From Gammaproteobacteria bacterium (GTDB taxonomy: Bacteria > Pseudomonadota > Gammaproteobacteria > Steroidobacterales > Steroidobacteraceae), in the NCBI GenBank assembly GCA_028293775.1, contig JAQGOD010000430.1:1-7627 (forward strand): a DNA stretch of 7,627 nt, read 5' to 3'. The notes under the pieces are model-generated. The model searched no databases, was not told where the DNA came from, and was given only the letters and a program-made list of their open reading frames with translations. This document shows positions 1 through 6,592 of this stretch, piece after piece (the stretch's first letter is position 1; each line of letters opens with the position of its first letter). The position numbers and the translations under genes are program-made.

Positions 1-89
1 CAAAATTCAAGCGTGCGTGCACGGTCGGACTTCCAAATGCCGATCAGCGTGGGGGCCTTCGCTTTTGCCATTGGCGAGCGCTTACTCAT
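1..89 (-). CDS. Partial hypothetical protein N-terminus (runs off left edge)
   Basis: A minus-strand frame opens at ATG 89-87 and stays open to the window edge, giving 29 codons. It reads MSKRSPMAKAKAP followed by TLIGIWKSDRARTLEF. A second in-frame ATG at 71-69 would start at MAKAKAP. The basic N-terminus followed by a strand-like GIWKSDR segment looks like the start of a small soluble protein, reminiscent of lipocalin-like domains that begin with GTWK-type motifs, but too little is visible to assign a family. The start overlaps the stop of the upstream mini-ORF (ATGA), which itself has a strong Shine-Dalgarno, and this supports real translation. No Shine-Dalgarno of its own is evident. Confidence 0.45.
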   Translation of the reverse strand, partial: MSKRSPMAKAKAPTLIGIWKSDRARTLEF

Positions 90-154
90 GGGAGCCAACG
101 ATCGGGTGAGAGGCGCGTGATGGCGCAAACGCAAAGCGAAGCTGATTTATCCAT
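86..154 (-). CDS. Possible 22-codon leader/mini-ORF coupled to the next frame
   Basis: The frame starts at ATG 154-152, preceded at ideal distance by AAGGAG, and encodes 22 residues beginning MDKSASLCVCAITRL and ending DRWLP. I recognise no family. There is no obvious membrane segment and no run of one amino acid that would mark a classic attenuation leader, although it holds two Cys and two Arg. Its TGA (88-86) overlaps the ATG of the next frame (89-87) as ATGA, the usual arrangement for translational coupling. It could be a leader peptide, the original N-terminus of the downstream gene separated by a frameshift, or a chance frame. Too short to be judged by coding statistics. Confidence 0.35.
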   Translation of the reverse strand: MDKSASLCVCAITRLSPDRWLP

Positions 155-162
155 ATAATCGA

Positions 163-168
163 CTCCTT
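163..168 (-). promoter_or_regulatory. Strong Shine-Dalgarno (AAGGAG) before a mini-ORF
   Basis: On the minus strand AAGGAG is followed by eight bases and then an ATG at 154-152. It is the best ribosome-binding site seen in the window, much better than those of the sox genes. A short inverted repeat, CTTCG (183-179) with CGAAG (170-166), has an 8-base loop and its second arm includes the first bases of the AAGGAG, so weak masking of the site is possible. Confidence 0.55.
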
Positions 169-174
169 CGACGT

Positions 175-426
175 TCAACGAAGACGAACCGCGGTGTCCG
201 CTCCACCAGTGGTTAAAGCGTGCAACAAAAGCAGCCTCATTACCAGTACGCTGCCGTTAGGCAACAGACAGGCGACCTGGCCACACACATCGCGCGTCTG
301 CTGCGTCTGGAACGACGTAAGCTGCCCGCATTGTTGTGAACCCGGAGCTACGCGAAGCGGACCGTTACCCAGGAAGCTGTCATCCAAATGCAACCGAACT
401 GTAACAATCGCTTCAAGTACGGTAGG
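175..426 (-). pseudogene. Phytanoyl-CoA dioxygenase-like C-terminal remnant
   Basis: This minus-strand frame encodes a fragment with the features of the C-terminal part of a phytanoyl-CoA dioxygenase (PhyH) family protein, a class of Fe(II)/2-oxoglutarate oxygenases. Visible motifs in order are PTVLEAIVTVRLHLDDS, NGPLRVAPGSQ, GQVACLLPNGSVLVM and LLLLHA, whose His would be the distal iron ligand. The N-terminal half with the HxD iron motif is absent: the frame meets a stop at 456-454 and the acetyltransferase gene occupies the space. It has no credible start of its own (the only early initiator is TTG 393). After LLLLHA the frame ends at TGA 177-175. The adjacent frame continues RTPRFVFVE to TAA 149-147, which looks more like the family's usual ending, so a one-base frameshift near 200 is suspected. 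With half the metal site gone it should be inactive. The family call rests on remembered motifs, not a search. Confidence 0.62.
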
Positions 427-1114
427 GATCGTGAATAGCTGCTTGCAGGCTTGCTAGCAGCACACGATCTGTCTGTCGATCCGAGCCGACGTAAAAGTCG
501 GTGCTGCCGACGTCCGCAAAGCCTTCTTTCTTGTAGAAAGATCGGGCGCGAGGGTTCCGCTCCCAGACGCTGAGCCACAGGTGCCGCCCGCCGAATTCTC
601 GAGCAGCTGCCCGGGCAGCCGCCATAAGTTGTTGAGCAACACCGGTGCCGTGTGCGGATCGATCGAGGTAGAAGCGATACAACTCGATGGGTCGTTCATG
701 GCTAACACAGGGGGGAGGCGACTTGATCCTGACCTGTGCGTAGGCGACTAGATTTCCCCCTCCGTGGACCAGCAGCGTGGTCATGGAAGGATCGTTCAGC
801 TCTCGCGCTTGTTGAGTGATTCCGTACGCCGACGCAAGATGGGCGCGGACATCTTCCGCTCGATTGTCAGCGCCGAACGCCTCCGCGAATGTTCGTGCAG
901 CGAATGCAGCCAATGCCCCAGCATCGGGCTCGAGCCCGCGGCGGATGCGAACGGACCGTTCGGCACTGTGAATGGGGCTTTGAAAGGTCATTTTGCGGTT
1001 GAGCGGCGCGCGGTCCCCGGCATACCTATTCATCCTTTCGGCAAACATTTGATCGGACTGCTCCGTGCTCAGCAATTCCAGTTTCTCTAACAGTCCACAC
1101 CCAGCCTGCGCCAT
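413..1114 (-). CDS. GNAT family N-acetyltransferase (PaiA-like)
   Basis: This is a predicted acetyl-CoA-dependent N-acetyltransferase in the cytoplasm. The GNAT core begins near RSVRIRRGLEPDAGALAAF. It includes the strand-turn ELYRFYLDRSAHGTGVAQQLM (acetyl-CoA-binding motif A, with HGTG) and LWLSVWERNPRARSFYKKEGF (motif B), then SDRQTDRVLLASL. The VWERNPRA, FYKKEGF and QTD pattern resembles the PaiA polyamine-acetyltransferase branch, but the acceptor cannot be assigned. The start is uncertain. The frame is open to a TTG at 1174 (253 residues), with ATGs at 1129, 1114, 1048 and 991. I chose 1114 because GGAGG sits just upstream, though at a tight spacing. The core alone would need only the ATG at 991 (192 residues). 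The gene follows the amidase stop at once and probably shares its transcript. Its last few codons overlap the remnant of a dioxygenase gene in another frame. Confidence 0.85.
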   Translation of the reverse strand: MAQAGCGLLEKLELLSTEQSDQMFAERMNRYAGDRAPLNRKMTFQSPIHSAERSVRIRRGLEPDAGALAAFAARTFAEAFGADNRAEDVRAHLASAYGITQQARELNDPSMTTLLVHGGGNLVAYAQVRIKSPPPCVSHERPIELYRFYLDRSAHGTGVAQQLMAAARAAAREFGGRHLWLSVWERNPRARSFYKKEGFADVGSTDFYVGSDRQTDRVLLASLQAAIHDPYRT

Positions 1115-1180
1115 CGCCTCCAGCGTCATTGTAGCCCCCGACACTGACGCCGGGCGCGTACACGCGACATTCAAGTCCGC

Positions 1181-2794
1181 CTACTGGAGCGAAGGCCCCG
1201 GCAGAGGGCCGCGTACAAGGCGCAACGCTTGTTGCATGGCATTTGCCAAACCCAGTAGTTGTGCCTCGCTATCTGGCACTCCCAGTAACGAATAACCCAC
1301 CGGCAAATTATTTGATATCCGTGCCACCGGAACCGTGACTTCAGGGAAGCCCACTGTTGCGGCGATATAACTCGCCTTGTAACTATCATCGCTGCGGCAA
1401 ACATAGCGGGGATCCGGAATGTCGAAGCGCGGCGACGCGGGGCAGCTCATGGTTGAAAATACCAGCGTGCGCAAATTCTGCGAGTCCATCAAGGACTGCA
1501 ACTCGTGACGGAGCGAGGGAATGATCTGCGTCAAAATGTGGACGTAAGCGGGCGAATCAGTAAGTCCACTCGCCAGGGCCTCTCGCAGCGCCTTGAGCAA
1601 TGCGGGATTGATCGGAGTTGAAGACTCGCGCCCGCGGGGTGTGGCGCTTGCATCGATGAGCTCGGCGAGGGTCTTGGGTTGGCCCGCAGGCAAGGTTCGC
1701 AGGTAGCGCTCCAGTTGGGGTCGCAGTTCGGCCTGCCCCACCGGGCCCATCACCGAGTTCCAAAGATGCTCGAAAGCGTCGGGTAGCGTGATGGGAATCA
1801 ATACCGCGCCTTGATCGTTCAGCGCCTTGAGCGCGTCCTCTTCTGCGCCGTCGACCTCATCGTTCCCCCCACGAAAATTTCCGACCACACCCAATCGGAC
1901 GCCTTGCAGGGACCCGTGATCGATGCCCTCTGCGTAGCTGACTTCAGATCGAGGGCGATCGAGTGTCGCCGCGTCCATCGCGTCCGGCCCGGCGATGGTA
2001 TCGAGCACGATCGCGACGTCCTTAGGACTTCGCGCGAGAATGCCGACCGTGTCAAAGGTCAGCGACAGCGGGACCACGCCGCCGCGACTTATCAGGCCTT
2101 GCGTCGGTCGCAGCCCGACTAATCCCGCCACATTGGCAGGCCCACGAATCGAGCCGGACGTGTCGGTGCCCAAGGCAAAGGCGGCAAAATCAGCGGCGAG
2201 CGCCGCGGCCGAGCCGCTGCTCGATCCGGAAACGTTTCGCGATGTATTGTAGGGGTTGAGCGTCAGTCCGCCCGCTGAGCTATAGCCGAGACGTCCATAG
2301 GAGGAAGCCAGTTCCGACATGTTTGCCTTGCCGATGAGGATGGCGCCCTGATCAAGCAGCTTCTGGACCGCGGAGGCGTTCAAGGGCGGCATCGAATGCT
2401 TGAGCGCCGCGGAACCGGCAGAAGTGGGCATACCCGCCGAATTGAAGTTGTCCTTGACGACGAACGGAATGCCCAGCAACGTTGATCTGCTGGATTTGAT
2501 TTTAAGATTGTCGTCAACTCGCCGCGCCTGCTTGAGAGCATTCGCATTGAGGCTGATCAAGGCGTTGATGCGAGGGCCTCTCTTGTCGAAACGCTCAATG
2601 CGATTCAAGTAGTAGCGCACCAACTGCACATCGCTGATGGCCCCGGAATCGAGCGCCGCGCGCAGCTGCGGAATGGTGGCGCCCGCGGGATCGAACGCGC
2701 CGCTCGCAGAGGCCAGTTGTTCCGCGGCTGCCCCGAGCGTGCCGAGCAGAATCGACGCCCACAGCAGCGACAGGCGAATCAGGACTCTTCCCAC
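1181..2794 (-). CDS. Exported amidase-signature family hydrolase (peptide-amidase-like)
   Basis: This serine amidase of the amidase-signature family hydrolyses a C-N amide bond; its substrate is not predictable from sequence. The only usable start is GTG 2794-2792, since a stop lies three codons upstream. That gives 537 residues and a clear signal peptide: MGRVLIR, a hydrophobic stretch LSLLWASILLGTLG, and an AAA cleavage motif before Glu25. The mature enzyme is therefore expected in the periplasm. The catalytic triad is intact: Lys114 in FVVKDNF, Ser191 in SGSSSGSAA and nucleophile Ser215 in GTDTSGSIRGP. The spacings of 77 and 24 residues closely match the secreted peptide amidase of Stenotrophomonas (Lys123, Ser202, Ser226). 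The C-terminal GFPEVTVPVARISNNLPVGYSLLG block is typical of the family. It overlaps soxG by 16 bases, so it belongs to the sox transcript. It could be a peptide amidase or act on another exported or environmental amide. Confidence 0.9.
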   Translation of the reverse strand: MGRVLIRLSLLWASILLGTLGAAAEQLASASGAFDPAGATIPQLRAALDSGAISDVQLVRYYLNRIERFDKRGPRINALISLNANALKQARRVDDNLKIKSSRSTLLGIPFVVKDNFNSAGMPTSAGSAALKHSMPPLNASAVQKLLDQGAILIGKANMSELASSYGRLGYSSAGGLTLNPYNTSRNVSGSSSGSAAALAADFAAFALGTDTSGSIRGPANVAGLVGLRPTQGLISRGGVVPLSLTFDTVGILARSPKDVAIVLDTIAGPDAMDAATLDRPRSEVSYAEGIDHGSLQGVRLGVVGNFRGGNDEVDGAEEDALKALNDQGAVLIPITLPDAFEHLWNSVMGPVGQAELRPQLERYLRTLPAGQPKTLAELIDASATPRGRESSTPINPALLKALREALASGLTDSPAYVHILTQIIPSLRHELQSLMDSQNLRTLVFSTMSCPASPRFDIPDPRYVCRSDDSYKASYIAATVGFPEVTVPVARISNNLPVGYSLLGVPDSEAQLLGLANAMQQALRLVRGPLPGPSLQ

Positions 2795-3333
2795 GCCAAT
2801 TCAAATTCCGCTGCGCTCTGGATTAGCGTATGACGCAGACTGACCGAGAAACTTCGCGCCACCGCGATGTCGAACACCGGCGAACCCGCGGTATCATCCA
2901 GCCGCCAGAAGAGAAGGCCGATGTGGCCGGCGATGGTTTCGGCAACATCGCCCACCTTGAAAGCTCGGTCATGAATATCGATGGGCACGAGCTTGCTCAA
3001 CGCAGCTCGAAGGTTAGGTCCCGTCAATCGGAAAACACCGTAGGCGTCGCTCTGATCGGAAATGGCCGCGAAAGGCCCAAGTATCGGCTTTAAGGAACTC
3101 GCAAAGTCGTTGCCGCCGTTTTCGCACATCGCAAGCCAGCTTCCCGGGCCAATGCCCATCACGGCAATGTCGTTGCCGCACGTTCTGCGCGGCGAAGTCG
3201 GCAACGCGCAATTGAAATGCGCTTGAATGTGCCGCGCGAGAGCCGTTGCCGCGTCCTTGCGCACCAGGATCTTCGCTAGCCCGAGACCCTGGCGCACCTG
3301 CGCGATCACGCCCGCTGAATTCTCTTTTGCCAT
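2779..3333 (-). CDS. soxG: Sarcosine oxidase gamma subunit
   Basis: The fourth subunit of heterotetrameric sarcosine oxidase has a fold related to a GcvT-type domain and helps assemble the complex. It binds no cofactor itself. It is 184 residues, at the short end of the normal range. Recognisable family blocks are GIGPGSWLAM (60-69), DQSDAYGVFRLTGPNLR (93-109), a hydrophobic GHIGLLFWRL segment (136-145) and the C-terminal SFSVSLRHTLIQSAAEFE (161-178). The ATG at 3333-3331 follows the soxA stop by 11 bases. No good Shine-Dalgarno is visible there, so reinitiation after soxA is likely. The 3' end overlaps the start of the amidase gene by 16 bases. Sequence divergence is typical of gamma subunits; position in the operon supports the call. 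Confidence 0.93.
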   Translation of the reverse strand: MAKENSAGVIAQVRQGLGLAKILVRKDAATALARHIQAHFNCALPTSPRRTCGNDIAVMGIGPGSWLAMCENGGNDFASSLKPILGPFAAISDQSDAYGVFRLTGPNLRAALSKLVPIDIHDRAFKVGDVAETIAGHIGLLFWRLDDTAGSPVFDIAVARSFSVSLRHTLIQSAAEFELAWEES

Positions 3334-3344
3334 TATCGGTCAGA

Positions 3345-6317
3345 TCAGCTCTTGAGCCGCTCTCCGTCGGGGTCGTAAAAGCAAGGACTCGTCACCCTGA
3401 CCTCCACATCGGCACTGCGGACCGGATCGTGACAACGAATGCGCTCTGCAGCACGCGCCGCGCCGCGGCTCAGGAACCCTAGGCCAATCCAGGCGTGCAA
3501 CGTCGGCGAGAAGGCCACGGAGCTTAAAAAGCCTTCATCGTTCTCGAGCGTCGGCTGCGCCGCGATGCTCAAGAAATGCGCGCCGGCGTACAGCCGGTTC
3601 ATGCGATTGACGGGCATGACCCCCACCAACACCGGCCTGTCAGGTGCGTTCAGTCCGGGCCGCGAGGCGAGAACGCGGCCGATGAAATCCTTCTTCTTCG
3701 ACAGCAGTTTGCCCAGCCCTAAATCCGCTGCCGTCGTGGTGCCGTTGAGTTCGTTTCCCGCCACGTGGCCTTTTTCAATACGCATGACGCCCAACGCCTC
3801 GGTGCCGTAGGGCACAACGCCAAACGTCTCGCCGGCGGCCATGATGGCCTGCACTGCCGCCTCTCCCTGACGTGCCGGCACCGCCAGCTCATAGGCCAGT
3901 TCTCCCGAGAAGGAAATGCGGAACAGGCGCGCGGGCCGGCCCTGCCAGGAGAACTCAGCGCACGCGAGATAGGGAAACGCAGTATTGGACACATCGAGTG
4001 CTTTGCCGAGCAACCGCTCCAGCAGCAGCCGCGAGTGCGGGCCGGCTATCGCATACTGCGCCCATTGCTCACTTACGGAGGCGACTTGCACGTCGAGCGC
4101 CGGCCACAGCACCTGGCGCGCATGTTCCAGATGCTGCATGACCTTGGCGGCGTTCGCCGTGGTCGTCGAAACGATGTAGTGTTCCTCGTCCAGGCGCGCC
4201 GCGGTGCCATCATCCATGACCATGCCATCCTCGCGGAGCATGAGTCCGTAACGAACCCGTCCGACGGGCAGCGTCGAAATGAGGTTCGCATAGATGCGAT
4301 CGAGAAATGCGGCCGCATCGGCGCCCTGCACGTCGATCTTTCCCAAGGTCGACACGTCGCACACGCCCACCGCTGTGCGCACCGCGTTGACTTCGCGCAC
4401 CACGCTGGGCAACCAGTCCGTCTCGCCCGCGAGCGGAAACCACTGTGCGCGCAGCCACTCGCCCGCCTCCACGAACTTTGCACCGCGCGCCTGCGCCCAG
4501 GCGTGGCCGGCCGTCAGCCGCACCGGCTTGAAATTTCGGCCGCGATGCGCGCCGGCCAAGGCGCCGATGGCCACCGGCGTATAAGGCGGTCGCGACGCGA
4601 TGGTGCCGAGATCGGCAGTCTCACGCTGCGTGAGCGAGGCGATGATGGCGTGGCCGTTGAGTGCAGAGGTTTTTCCCTGATCGGTGGCCATCCCTAGCGT
4701 GGTGTAGCGTTTCAAGTGCTCGGCGGATTTGAAACCCTCGCGCGCAGCGAGCGCAATGTCTTCTCGCGTCACGTCGTGCTGGAAATCGACGAACGCCTTG
4801 CCGCGCGACGCGCTGCCGATCCACAACGAATTTGTGCTCGATTGTTCATCATCCACCTGCCATTCTCGCGAAGCGGGCGCCTCGAATCCCGCCGCGCGTG
4901 CCGCTTCGCGGCCGGCCGCAGTTCCCGTGTTGAGCGCTCCTGTTAGTGAAAACTCTCCGGCCGCTGCGCCCACGATGCTCATGCATGGCGATGCATCGCC
5001 CGGCACGAAGGCGCTAATGGCCTCGGACCAGCGCGGACGACTTCCTAAGTGGGTCGAGAGCGCGGTGTTGGGATTCCAGCCGCCCGACATCGCCAGGATA
5101 TCCGCGGCAACTCGGACGCTGCGTCCGCCTGCATCGCGTACTTCAAGGGCGCTCACGCCTCGCGCACCTTGAGCATGAAGCACCTGTGCGCCCAACATGA
5201 CGGATGTATGCGTGCGCCTCGCCTCCGCCAGCAAGTCAGGGCGGACCTCGCTGCGGGCATCGACGATGGCCGCGACGTCGACCTGCGCGCGGGCCAGCGC
5301 AGCACCGGTAGTCCAACCGTCATCGCAACTCGTAAAGATTGCGATCCGCCGCCCCGGCGTGACATTGAATCGACTAAGGTAGGTTCGAACCGCGCCGGCC
5401 ATCATGACGCCGGGCCTGTCGTTGCCCGCGAACACCAGCGGACGCTCAATGGCGCCGGACGCCAGCACCGCGCGCTTGGCGATGATTTTCCAGAACCGTT
5501 GCCGCGGTTGGTGCGGTGCCGGGATGGGCACATGGTCCGATACGCGTTCCAGCGCCGCGTAGGTGTTGCCGTCATACACCCCGAACACCGTCGTGCGCAT
5601 CATCACACGCACCTGCGGCATTGAGTTGAGTTCGGCGTGGGTTCGCTGCGCCCAGAGCGCGCCGCTGTCGCCGTCGATCTCTCGCGCATCCGCGTTCAAG
5701 CGCCCGCCGCTCAAAAAGTCCTCATCGCAGAGAATGACGCGGGCGCCGGATCGGCCGGCGCTTAAGGCTGCGGCGAGGCCGGCGGGGCCGGCGCCGATGA
5801 TGAGCACATCGCAGAAGGCGTGGGCCTTCTCGTACGTATCGGGGTCCGCCTGCAAGCTGGCGCGGCCGAGGCCGGCGGCGCGCCGGATCGCCGGCTCATA
5901 TATTTTCTCCCAGAACGCCTTAGGCCACATGAAGGTTTTGTAGTAGAAACCGGCCACAAAAACCGGCGCCAGCAGCGAGCTGGCCGCGCCTAAGTCGAAT
6001 GTCAGTGAGGGCCAACGATTCTGGCTGCGGGCTTCGAGCCCTTCGAACAATTCCGTCACGGTGGCGCGCGAGTTCGGTTCGCGTCGAGCGCCGCTTCCCA
6101 GTTCGACCAGCGCATTGGGCTCTTCGGAACCCGCAGTGAGGATCCCGCGCGGCCGGTGATATTTGAAAGAGCGCCCCACCAGCCTCAACCCGGCTGCCAG
6201 CAGCGCCGAGGCCAGCGTGTCGCCCTGATAGCCCGTGAAAACCTTGCCGTCGAAGGTGAAGGAGATCGGCCTATTGCGGTCGATTGCGCCGCGACCCGCG
6301 ATGCGATTGGGGCTCAT
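3345..6317 (-). CDS. soxA: Sarcosine oxidase alpha subunit
   Basis: The large subunit of heterotetrameric sarcosine oxidase binds NAD+ and tetrahydrofolate. Its C-terminal half receives the one-carbon unit from the active site. I place the start at ATG 6317-6315, giving 990 residues, because it forms an ATGA overlap with the soxD stop. The frame stays open upstream to 6419, but that stretch lies within soxD. In order the protein shows: a ferredoxin-like N-terminal domain (about 17-100, with SFKYHRPRG at 50-58); a Rossmann motif GAGPAGLAAA at 175-184; SGGWNPNTAL at 411-420; a small domain with DVTREDIALA and LKRYTTLGMATDQGKT (about 510-550) that resembles a BFD-type iron-sulfur domain but lacks its cysteines, as is normal in SoxA; then a GcvT/DMGDH-like folate-binding region (about 590-985) with GELAYELAVP at 805-814 and GTEALGVMRIEKGHVAGNE at 838-856. 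No frameshift or missing motif was seen. Confidence 0.96.
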   Translation of the reverse strand: MSPNRIAGRGAIDRNRPISFTFDGKVFTGYQGDTLASALLAAGLRLVGRSFKYHRPRGILTAGSEEPNALVELGSGARREPNSRATVTELFEGLEARSQNRWPSLTFDLGAASSLLAPVFVAGFYYKTFMWPKAFWEKIYEPAIRRAAGLGRASLQADPDTYEKAHAFCDVLIIGAGPAGLAAALSAGRSGARVILCDEDFLSGGRLNADAREIDGDSGALWAQRTHAELNSMPQVRVMMRTTVFGVYDGNTYAALERVSDHVPIPAPHQPRQRFWKIIAKRAVLASGAIERPLVFAGNDRPGVMMAGAVRTYLSRFNVTPGRRIAIFTSCDDGWTTGAALARAQVDVAAIVDARSEVRPDLLAEARRTHTSVMLGAQVLHAQGARGVSALEVRDAGGRSVRVAADILAMSGGWNPNTALSTHLGSRPRWSEAISAFVPGDASPCMSIVGAAAGEFSLTGALNTGTAAGREAARAAGFEAPASREWQVDDEQSSTNSLWIGSASRGKAFVDFQHDVTREDIALAAREGFKSAEHLKRYTTLGMATDQGKTSALNGHAIIASLTQRETADLGTIASRPPYTPVAIGALAGAHRGRNFKPVRLTAGHAWAQARGAKFVEAGEWLRAQWFPLAGETDWLPSVVREVNAVRTAVGVCDVSTLGKIDVQGADAAAFLDRIYANLISTLPVGRVRYGLMLREDGMVMDDGTAARLDEEHYIVSTTTANAAKVMQHLEHARQVLWPALDVQVASVSEQWAQYAIAGPHSRLLLERLLGKALDVSNTAFPYLACAEFSWQGRPARLFRISFSGELAYELAVPARQGEAAVQAIMAAGETFGVVPYGTEALGVMRIEKGHVAGNELNGTTTAADLGLGKLLSKKKDFIGRVLASRPGLNAPDRPVLVGVMPVNRMNRLYAGAHFLSIAAQPTLENDEGFLSSVAFSPTLHAWIGLGFLSRGAARAAERIRCHDPVRSADVEVRVTSPCFYDPDGERLKS

Positions 6318-6592
6318 CCGAGGGCTGCCCGTTTGGCCAGACTCGTCGCGAGAATCTCGTGGGTGCGGGTGTTGCGCGCCACGATGAGCCAGGAGCGGCA
6401 GCCAAAGGCGTGATACCACAGTTCTTCGTGCAGCCCGGCAGGGTTGTCCCGCAAGTACACCGCCTCATGAAATTCCTCGAGATTCTCTGAACCGATTTCC
6501 GGGCGGCGATAGCCGGCATCCCCGAGATAGGAGAATTCGCTCAGGTCTCGCTCGCCGCAGAATGGACAGGGGATTCGCACGCGTTGTCTCAA
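6314..6592 (-). CDS. soxD: Sarcosine oxidase delta subunit (zinc-binding)
   Basis: This small subunit of heterotetrameric sarcosine oxidase is structural and binds zinc. From the TTG start it is 92 residues, normal for the family. The zinc ligands known from crystal structures are all present: Cys9 and Cys12 in CPFCGERD, and His61 and Cys65 in WYHAFGCRSW. The TTG at 6592-6590 overlaps the soxB stop (sequence TTGA). An in-frame GTG at 6580-6578 would give an 88-residue protein starting MRIPCPFCGERD, which looks more like typical SoxD N-termini. Neither candidate has a strong Shine-Dalgarno, so the start is uncertain and translation probably depends on coupling to soxB. The stop overlaps the soxA ATG in an ATGA, another sign of coupled, stoichiometric synthesis. 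Identity is secure from the motifs and its position between soxB and soxA. Confidence 0.93.
   Translation of the reverse strand: MRQRVRIPCPFCGERDLSEFSYLGDAGYRRPEIGSENLEEFHEAVYLRDNPAGLHEELWYHAFGCRSWLIVARNTRTHEILATSLAKRAALG

Noticed and set aside
154..159. Perfect TATAAT on the plus strand
   Set aside because: No acceptable -35 hexamer lies 16-18 bases upstream and no plausible plus-strand gene follows; it is probably chance in a locally AT-richer stretch.
163..183. Hairpin CTTCG/CGAAG as a transcription terminator
   Set aside because: The stem is only five base pairs and no U-tract follows, so it does not qualify as a factor-independent terminator.
376..390. HLD in the dioxygenase remnant read as the HxD iron motif
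   Set aside because: It is only a few residues before NGPLRV, where the family has a beta strand; the true HxD lies tens of residues further upstream and is missing here.
3765..4697. 310-codon open frame on the plus strand
   Set aside because: Antisense to the folate-binding half of soxA; composition and lack of motifs indicate a shadow frame.
4790..4890. Loss of iron-sulfur cysteines in the BFD-like part of SoxA
   Set aside because: It looks odd next to related dehydrogenases, but absence of these cysteines is the normal state in sarcosine oxidase alpha subunits.
4908..4919. 12-base GC-only palindrome
   Set aside because: It falls within soxA codons for an Ala/Gly/Arg-rich stretch, is not repeated nearby and is expected by chance in GC-rich coding sequence.
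6318..6419. Longer soxA start 34 codons upstream
   Set aside because: These codons overlap the well-conserved soxD C-terminus in another frame and do not resemble SoxA; ATG 6317 gives the expected start and an ATGA junction.
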